From NCBI RefSeq assembly GCF_018882215.1, contig NZ_JACVOX010000001.1:434001-498000 (forward strand): a stretch of DNA of 64,000 bases, written 5' to 3'. Both the position numbers and the translations under genes were made by a program. The notes below the pieces were generated by a model, which did no database searches, was not told the origin of the DNA, and saw nothing but the letters and a program-made list of their open reading frames with translations. This DNA comes from Polynucleobacter sp. AP-Kaivos-20-H2 (GTDB taxonomy: Bacteria; Pseudomonadota; Gammaproteobacteria; Burkholderiales; Burkholderiaceae). Below are positions 58,846-64,000 of the stretch, piece by piece (the first letter of the stretch is position 1; each line of letters opens with the position of its first letter).

Positions 58846-60444
58846 TTAACTCTTAGGAAGAGATTCAACAAAGTCATCCATCGTTTGCTCTAAGGTTGTG
58901 ATGGTTGTATGAATCGAAGAAATAGCCTGAGCCAGTTTTTCATCTAATTTAAAATGTAACTGCACCACCTTATTAGAATAATCTGACACACCACTAGTCA
59001 AATGATTGACGGTTTGATCAATCGAGGTCTTGGTAGATTCAAAATCGGCCCTTAAGGAGCTGAGCGCCGCACGAGAAGCATCCGTGCCTAGTTTAATTTC
59101 ATGAACAGCGTCCTTGAGTGCACTAGACATCGCAGGAATGCCAACACCAAATTCTTTACTAATGACTTCTTGAGAAGCTACTGTTGTATCTAAACTGCGG
59201 GCTATTAGACCTAGCGACTCTGTACTCGATTGAATTTTTTGCACAAAGGAATCAACATTGACAATCACCTTATCGATGCCGTTGACTGAACCAATCAATC
59301 CACCCAAGACAAACTCTAATTTAGTAGCGCCTTCGCTAGTAAAGTCTTTTGCTCTCTGCAGGCCAGACTCTAAACCAAGCATGGTTTCATTGGTCTTGGT
59401 AACGGTCTTTTCTAAAGCGCTTATGGCGCTACCAAAAGAATCTCCAGCATGAGCAAGAGAGACCCCAGCTCCTACACCAGCAGTATTGAGTTTTTCAGTC
59501 ACCTCTACCAAGGTTTTTCTGAACTGCTCCATTTCTTTTGCGGAGTCACCCTTAATCGCCTCTAAGAATTTCTCCATAATGTTTTTAAGGGCTTCTTCAT
59601 TAATACGACTGATACGCTCGGTTAATGTATCGAAAGCATCAATGAGTTTTACGCTAAGGTCATTAAACAAAGGCTCGAGTGCGTTGCCGATCGCTTTAGA
59701 TATGGATAGCGCAAAGTCTGTTTCAAATCGTTTTAATTGATTTACTTGCTCACGATTTTGCAACAGCATTTCCTGAAACATCCCAAGTTGTGCTTGGATG
59801 ACTGCTTGTGGGGCATTATCGGGAACAATTACCCTGAGCTGAGTCTGCAATTCATCTATAGCAGATTCCAACTTTTCAAGCGTAAGCTTGGCAGCCCAGT
59901 TCCAAACTAAAGAAGTTAGCAAACCAGCAATCGAGGTAATGAACTTACCACCCGCTGTAGCAATCAAACCCTTAAGAGCGGCATCACGAGACTCTTGGTT
60001 ACCACTCATTGACTGACCAGCATCATTTAATGCCAATGCCAGAAATATAAAGGTAAACATCAAACCAACACCGATCAAAATATTCGGCATCGTTTCATAC
60101 AATGAGAGATTAATTTTCCCAGCTAATAAGTTTCTAGCAGTCCAAATATCAGAATACGGTTTGAGACAGTACTGTTTAGACCCGGATTCCCCTCGGATGT
60201 CGATGAGATTTCTTTTACTCTCTTGGAGTAAATCCATGATTCTAGTATTGGTAGTCGACCCGATAGCAGCCGCAAATATATCCCCACCTGCTGCTTCTTT
60301 GCCAGTGAGCTCAACGCAAAGGTCTTTAATTTGAGCGCTAGTTTGGTAAATGACTTTTGACCAAGACCAGTACAAAAAAGCGGCTACAAGAAGAATTCCA
60401 ATTGCAATGCCAATGGGTAGGTATAGATTGACTGGAGTTTGCAT
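58846..60444 (-). CDS. ZorA-like proton-channel protein with long helical tail
   Basis: 532 residues. One helix at about 8-28, a cytoplasmic segment with Cys residues, then the MotA/TolQ/ExbB pair at about 119-139 (MPNILIGVGLMFTFIFLALAL) and 163-184 (GGKFITSIAGLLTSLVWNW). Residues 190-532 are one long helical, coiled-coil-rich tail that would project into the cytoplasm. MotA and ExbB lack such a tail; ZorA of Zorya anti-phage systems has one. No flagellar genes are near. The ATG 60444 has no Shine-Dalgarno sequence. First gene of a three-gene operon. Confidence 0.78.
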   Translation of the reverse strand: MQTPVNLYLPIGIAIGILLVAAFLYWSWSKVIYQTSAQIKDLCVELTGKEAAGGDIFAAAIGSTTNTRIMDLLQESKRNLIDIRGESGSKQYCLKPYSDIWTARNLLAGKINLSLYETMPNILIGVGLMFTFIFLALALNDAGQSMSGNQESRDAALKGLIATAGGKFITSIAGLLTSLVWNWAAKLTLEKLESAIDELQTQLRVIVPDNAPQAVIQAQLGMFQEMLLQNREQVNQLKRFETDFALSISKAIGNALEPLFNDLSVKLIDAFDTLTERISRINEEALKNIMEKFLEAIKGDSAKEMEQFRKTLVEVTEKLNTAGVGAGVSLAHAGDSFGSAISALEKTVTKTNETMLGLESGLQRAKDFTSEGATKLEFVLGGLIGSVNGIDKVIVNVDSFVQKIQSSTESLGLIARSLDTTVASQEVISKEFGVGIPAMSSALKDAVHEIKLGTDASRAALSSLRADFESTKTSIDQTVNHLTSGVSDYSNKVVQLHFKLDEKLAQAISSIHTTITTLEQTMDDFVESLPKS

Positions 60445-60530
60445 GTTTTAGCAGAAATAAAATAAATAAGAAGATGGTAAGGGAATGATTTTCTGGGGGA
60501 ATTGAAGTTGGTATTGCCTAATTCTATACA

Positions 60531-60923
60531 TCAGGCGCCCTTACAGACACGTTTCATCACAACCAAGCCTAGAGTGCCTTCTACTACAGGAGCAAAGGGG
60601 TACGGGTGCTTATCTTGATAGACTATATTGCCTTCGCCCATTGGCTCAGAGAACCATTTAGTAGACAGCGCTCTTTGAAGCTCTTTCTTGCAGTTGTACT
60701 CTATGTAAGTTCTAAAGGATTGATAGGGATACTGATCTTTATCAACGACTAAGTCTTTGGCTTCATTGACTAAAACTTTAACCTTCACCAAACTTTTATT
60801 TCTTTGAATTGCCTGGGCATCTATGTAAACAGAAATATCTTGATTGGCTGTCACTTTAGTCCAATCAGCATACGCCTGACTAGCAAATAAGATTGTCCAA
60901 AGCAAAACAATTGGTTTAATCAT
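60531..60923 (-). CDS. Exported surface-adhesin E-like small protein
   Basis: 130 residues with a signal peptide (about 1-19, ending QAYA), then DWTKVTANQDISVYIDAQAIQRNKSLVKVKVL and Y..YNCKKE. The pattern of a Trp start, a one-residue Asp-Ala/Ser-x-x-Ile-x-Arg and a later single Tyr-x-Cys is that of the surface-adhesin E-like domain. It is clearly related to the gene starting at 63698. Two Cys residues may form a disulfide. Lies 86 nt upstream of the ZorA-like gene, same strand; function unknown. Confidence 0.7.
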   Translation of the reverse strand: MIKPIVLLWTILFASQAYADWTKVTANQDISVYIDAQAIQRNKSLVKVKVLVNEAKDLVVDKDQYPYQSFRTYIEYNCKKELQRALSTKWFSEPMGEGNIVYQDKHPYPFAPVVEGTLGLVVMKRVCKGA

Positions 60924-60991
60924 TTTGCAATCTTTCTGCTAGGCGAGTGCGGATTGCGGTGATATTGGTGATCGAGGGCATTGTTATCAGC

Positions 60992-61525
60992 TCAGGAAAA
61001 ATGAATGTATGGGCTGAGCAGCCAATACCCGATGCCAAGGACCGCAAGCAAAATCAGTAAAAAGACAATACGCTTGAAGACTAATTTAGGACCAGTGGCA
61101 TAGGTCACCTCAATGCCCTGGATTGGCAATTGCATAGAGGTTTTCTTGCCAATAATCTTTTGAATCAAGCTGGGCTTTTCAAATTTGATCTCGTTGATCA
61201 TTTTTTGCGCCAGCATGGCTTCGATCTCATTGAATTCTTTTTGCTCTCTTGAGACTTCAATATCTCCATCGAGCACTGTTTCGCTTGAAACAAAAGCTTG
61301 CTCTTCAGGTAGCCCCAGAATTTTGGCTACCTTTTTAGCGCTCGAATATTTGATGTCTGGGGAATAGAATGCGCCCTGCTCTTTGCCTTCGATTTGCCGA
61401 ATTTGACTGTTAGAAAGAATCGCTTTATTTGCTAATTCCTCGATAGATAAGCCCTGCTTTTCCCTGGCATCCCTAAAGCGCTCACCCACTATTTTGGGTA
61501 ATAGATTTTTTTGCTTGTCAGACAC
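60992..61525 (-). CDS. Membrane-anchored XRE-type HTH protein
   Basis: 177 residues: an XRE helix-turn-helix at about 12-72 (VGERFRDAREKQGLSIEELANKAILSNSQIRQIE), a charged linker with a coiled region, and one C-terminal membrane helix (about 150-170, RIVFLLILLAVLGIGYWLL). The layout resembles RodZ without a periplasmic domain. Start GTG 61525, 5 nt after AAGGAG; a longer frame begins 48 nt upstream without such a site. It may sense a membrane state and control the neighbouring genes; that is inference. Confidence 0.78.
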   Translation of the reverse strand: MSDKQKNLLPKIVGERFRDAREKQGLSIEELANKAILSNSQIRQIEGKEQGAFYSPDIKYSSAKKVAKILGLPEEQAFVSSETVLDGDIEVSREQKEFNEIEAMLAQKMINEIKFEKPSLIQKIIGKKTSMQLPIQGIEVTYATGPKLVFKRIVFLLILLAVLGIGYWLLSPYIHFS

Positions 61526-61666
61526 CAAATCTCCTTTAAGGGTAAGCAAAAAAATCAACTGCTTGCCCAGCACACAATTGCAACACCAATCAGTATTGAA
61601 TCATTATTTAGATTCTATAAATCATGAGAAGGAGACCTTAAAAACATTGGCCAGCTAAACATTGCC

Positions 61667-61744
61667 TATAATAATCATGAACTTAGGATAGTGTATACAC
61701 TAATTGTCATAATGCAAGTATTTCAATTCCATGACAATTTTTTT
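61667..61744 (+). ncRNA. Possible small RNA between HTH gene and EAL-HDOD gene
   Basis: Plus strand: perfect TATAAT at 61667-61672 (no good -35), then about 55 nt, then ATTGTCAT / ATGACAAT (61703-61710 and 61731-61738) with a 20-nt loop and a run of seven T. No plus-strand gene lies upstream that would need this terminator. Confidence 0.3.
61689..61702. promoter_or_regulatory. Perfect 14-bp palindrome upstream of the HTH gene
   Basis: TAGTGTATACACTA, with no spacer. On the minus strand it overlaps a possible promoter, TTGCAT, 16 nt, TACACT, about 165 nt before the HTH start. It is a candidate operator for that regulator. Confidence 0.5.
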
Positions 61745-61819
61745 AACCAATCTAACCGAGATCTACAAGAGCTGGGCGGAACCCGTTAGCGCTCTTGACC
61801 CACATCGCCTGATTGGCCC

Positions 61820-63430
61820 TTAGGCCAATTCTTCATTCGGTGAATCTGCAGCCTCCCAAACATCCTCTTCTGGTGCAAACTGGGTTTGAGCCACAAAGTT
61901 TTTAATCGCCAATAACGAGTCTTGGGCAACATCGTCTAGGCTTACCGTCTTCAACTCATCAGAGCACAGATGACGGCACCTCTCTAAATCACCTATTTCT
62001 GCAGCCTCAGCCAGTGAAAGCAATTGCCCCAAAATGCCGGAGCGGTCGACGATCGCATCTACGACAACGCTGGGAAGGTTAAAGTGAGATAGTAATTCGC
62101 GAGCCGGCTCATCAAATAGGTTATCAATTAAGGATAATCCGCCAACCAAGAAAGCTAAATCACTAGAACCTAAACCACCACCTGCCCCCAATTTGGTTGA
62201 AAGAGATTCCATAAAGAAAGCCCGGACACAAACAAGCTGTAATAAAGGGGTGGCATCCAGGGCTACTTTTGCCTTGGTATCGGCATAGAGCAAGAGCTGG
62301 GTCCAACGGGTGATGCGCTTAATGCCTGAAATTACAGCAGCATCACGAATATTTTCCGGCTTTTCACGTTTTCTTCGTGAGTCAATCTCAGCGATCACCA
62401 TGAGATGCTTAGATACCACCGGATTAGCCTCCACTGCAGTTACCAATTCCTTTAACTCGGGAGAAGACAGCAGCAAAGTCAATAACTCTAATAATTTACG
62501 ATATTCATCACCGCGATGCAATGACAGCTCAGGATCAGGTTTAACAAAGTAAAAACCTTCAAACGCATCGCATCCAATATCGCGCGCATGATGGTACTCT
62601 TCTGGGGTATGTAATTTGGACGCAATAATTTGCAATGTCTTGCTACCATCTTTGGATTTTTCATGGCGTGGCAAAGGAATGCCTTTACAGTAATCAATCA
62701 GGCTGGATGGTTTAGTGACCTTTTGAAGATCTAACTTCACATAACGAAACTTTGTCAAAATATCATCCAGGCCATCAAAGACTTCAGTCAAACCCGTTAA
62801 TACGAATTTGTAACCTACGCTTCGCAGTCTTTCAAGCTTTTCTATAATTTCAGGAACCTTAGGTTCTCCAGAGTCCTCAAAATCCTTTTTAGCACCAGCA
62901 TTAGCCTCAGGATCTTGTTCGGCCTCTTTAGTAAGTTCAGCCTCAGCCTCAATCGCATCTAGAATTTCCGCAAGATCAATTTGCAAGGGAAATTTTATTG
63001 CCGGAAATCCGCGCAACTCATCACCCAATTGATCGGCACGAATATTAATAAAACCTAAATGTTGACCCAGGGATTGAGTAACCCCTTTTGTCTTTAGGGA
63101 GTAGAGGATTTCAGATAGAGTTACTTGAGTCACCTCCTTACCATCATCATCCCTGAGATTGGCATCGGTCACCTCCTCTGGGTAATTCACTTCGGCTTTG
63201 GGATCCTCGGCTAAGCGCTTAGCAATTTGCACCATAACATCATTACGGTCGTTCAGTCGTTTAGCTTTAAGCGTGGTACCTGGTCGAAAGAAAAGCTCAT
63301 ACCCAATGATCGCCTGCTCTCTATTTATGATGGGCTCACGTCCAAGATAAGGATTTTCTGGCGCAATTTTTTCAGGGCCTTTAGGTGCCTGAATTGGTGC
63401 AGCTACGGATTTTTTCTTAAAGAGTGCCAT
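61820..63430 (-). CDS. EAL-like and HDOD domain signalling protein, EAL degenerate
   Basis: 536 residues. N-terminal EAL-like part (about 28-310) with GYELFFRP at 43-50, where ELF replaces the catalytic ExL, and FVLTGLTEVF where the DDFG-type metal motif should be; c-di-GMP hydrolysis is therefore unlikely. It carries two acidic insertions (about 72-105 and 160-192). The C-terminal HDOD domain (about 320-505) follows, as in YuxH-type proteins that transmit signals by binding. The stop codon lies in an inverted repeat ATTGGCC/GGCCAAT. Promoter region shared with the gene at 63698. Confidence 0.82.
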   Translation of the reverse strand: MALFKKKSVAAPIQAPKGPEKIAPENPYLGREPIINREQAIIGYELFFRPGTTLKAKRLNDRNDVMVQIAKRLAEDPKAEVNYPEEVTDANLRDDDGKEVTQVTLSEILYSLKTKGVTQSLGQHLGFINIRADQLGDELRGFPAIKFPLQIDLAEILDAIEAEAELTKEAEQDPEANAGAKKDFEDSGEPKVPEIIEKLERLRSVGYKFVLTGLTEVFDGLDDILTKFRYVKLDLQKVTKPSSLIDYCKGIPLPRHEKSKDGSKTLQIIASKLHTPEEYHHARDIGCDAFEGFYFVKPDPELSLHRGDEYRKLLELLTLLLSSPELKELVTAVEANPVVSKHLMVIAEIDSRRKREKPENIRDAAVISGIKRITRWTQLLLYADTKAKVALDATPLLQLVCVRAFFMESLSTKLGAGGGLGSSDLAFLVGGLSLIDNLFDEPARELLSHFNLPSVVVDAIVDRSGILGQLLSLAEAAEIGDLERCRHLCSDELKTVSLDDVAQDSLLAIKNFVAQTQFAPEEDVWEAADSPNEELA

Positions 63431-63473
63431 GGCAAAGGGGATAAAAAACAGGTCTTAATTTGCCTCGATTTTA

Positions 63474-63493
63474 CTGTATTTGATCAAATACAG
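63474..63493. promoter_or_regulatory. Perfect 20-bp palindrome between divergent genes
   Basis: CTGTATTTGATCAAATACAG with no spacer, 43 nt upstream of the EAL-HDOD start and about 200 nt before the adhesin-E-like gene. It has the size of a strong dimeric operator; the binding protein is unknown. Confidence 0.6.
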
Positions 63494-63697
63494 ACTCGCA
63501 CTCGCTTTTATGGGGCCCCAAGATAAACCCCGACCATCTTTTTAAAGCTCTAGAACACCCCAAATACAGCCTATCTTGATTCTAGCCAAAGAATTTGAAG
63601 TTCAGATGACATAGTCATTCAGAAATGTACATTAGCCATAAAATACAGAATAGAATATTTTGAGTATTAAACACTGACTGTAAATGAAAGAACTTCA

Positions 63698-64000
63698 ATG
63701 AAAAAATTCACTGCAATCATCCTGTGTTGCATTAGCTCTGTAGCAATGGCCAATTGGCTTGAGCTTGGAAGCAATGATACTGCCGTTGTGAAGGTAGATA
63801 CCAGCACCATTAAACGAAACCCATACTCAATCGAAGCATGGGTTTTATTTGACCTTAAAAAACCAATGCAAATTTTTGAGGGCGATAGAGACGTACATTC
63901 TGGGGTGGCCTACTATGAATATGATTGCACCGAAAACAAAGCGCGTTTTTTAGAGAAATATGCCTATACGGAAAAAAATGGGCAAGGCGATCGCATCTTT
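63698..64000 (+). CDS. Exported surface-adhesin E-like protein, cut by window end
   Basis: 101 residues are visible from ATG 63698. Signal peptide ends near SVAMA, then NWLELGSNDTAVVKVDTSTIKRNPYSIEAWVLFDL and YYEYDCTENKARFLEKYAY. Same pattern (Trp, Asp-x-x-x-Ile-x-Arg, Tyr-x-Cys) as the gene at 60531-60923, so the two are paralogues. Function unknown. Confidence 0.75.
   Translation, partial: MKKFTAIILCCISSVAMANWLELGSNDTAVVKVDTSTIKRNPYSIEAWVLFDLKKPMQIFEGDRDVHSGVAYYEYDCTENKARFLEKYAYTEKNGQGDRIF

Noticed and set aside
57965..60444. Flagellar MotA/MotB genes
   Set aside because: No flagellar genes nearby, the channel protein has a 340-residue tail that MotA lacks, and the membrane motif SASDLMIGL is not MotB-like.
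61811..61830. Terminator at the end of the EAL-HDOD gene
   Set aside because: The stem ATTGGCC/GGCCAAT overlaps the stop codon but no U tract follows on the minus strand.
63474..63493. LexA box
   Set aside because: The arms CTGT and ACAG are present but 12 nt apart; the usual proteobacterial box needs 8.

Overview
The window looks like a piece of a free-living freshwater betaproteobacterial chromosome, most probably Polynucleobacter or a close Burkholderiaceae relative. This rests on remembered gene-order signatures (tpiA-secG-tRNA-Leu-nuoA-N, ilvBHC-psd-pssA-leuA, ECF sigma-DUF3619-DUF3106-RDD), orphan Bug-type receptors, moderate GC and dense packing. No database search was possible, so all family names come from motifs visible in the translated sequence.

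Layout. 1-5.5 kb: a propionyl-CoA synthetase cut by the window start, mltD, gloB, a divergent methyltransferase and rnhA. 5.5-10.7 kb: a two-gene RND efflux pump lying between rnhA and dnaQ. 10.7-18.9 kb: mixed metabolic genes (tartrate/malate dehydrogenase, SprT-like metalloprotease, amidase, Bug receptor, old yellow enzyme, mmsA, DUF1178, Nudix). 19-33.6 kb: the complete 14-gene nuo operon (complex I), all on the minus strand. 33.7-38.7 kb: tRNA-Leu(GAG), secG, tpiA, a quinone oxidoreductase, pnp and rpsO, also minus and feeding into nuo. 38.9-46.3 kb: a SYLF-domain protein, then ilvB-ilvH-ilvC-psd-pssA-leuA on the minus strand. The pssA-leuA gap holds an unannotated leucine-rich leader peptide followed by mutually exclusive hairpins, which reads as a transcription attenuator. 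46.4-48.7 kb: an ECF sigma factor with a DUF3619 protein that looks like an anti-sigma factor, a secreted DUF3106 protein and an RDD membrane protein. 48.7-56.5 kb: an FtsX-type permease, an SDR lacking the usual catalytic Tyr/Lys, a Bug receptor, and a four-gene Mla/MCE lipid transporter.

56.5-64 kb has a different character: it appears AT-richer, with longer non-coding stretches. It begins with the decayed 3' half of a tRNA-Arg gene that still has its own terminator. It carries a three-gene operon of a ZorA-like stator with a long tail, a ZorB-like OmpA-domain stator with an Asp in its membrane segment, and a 298-residue partner of uncertain family. Around it lie a membrane-anchored HTH regulator, two related adhesin-E-like secreted proteins, a degenerate EAL-HDOD protein and two perfect palindromes in promoter regions. 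I read this as the left end of an integrated accessory region whose right end lies beyond the window. The Zorya-like operon without a recognisable nuclease or helicase gene is the best candidate for an undescribed system; the leuA attenuator is the best supported new regulatory element.
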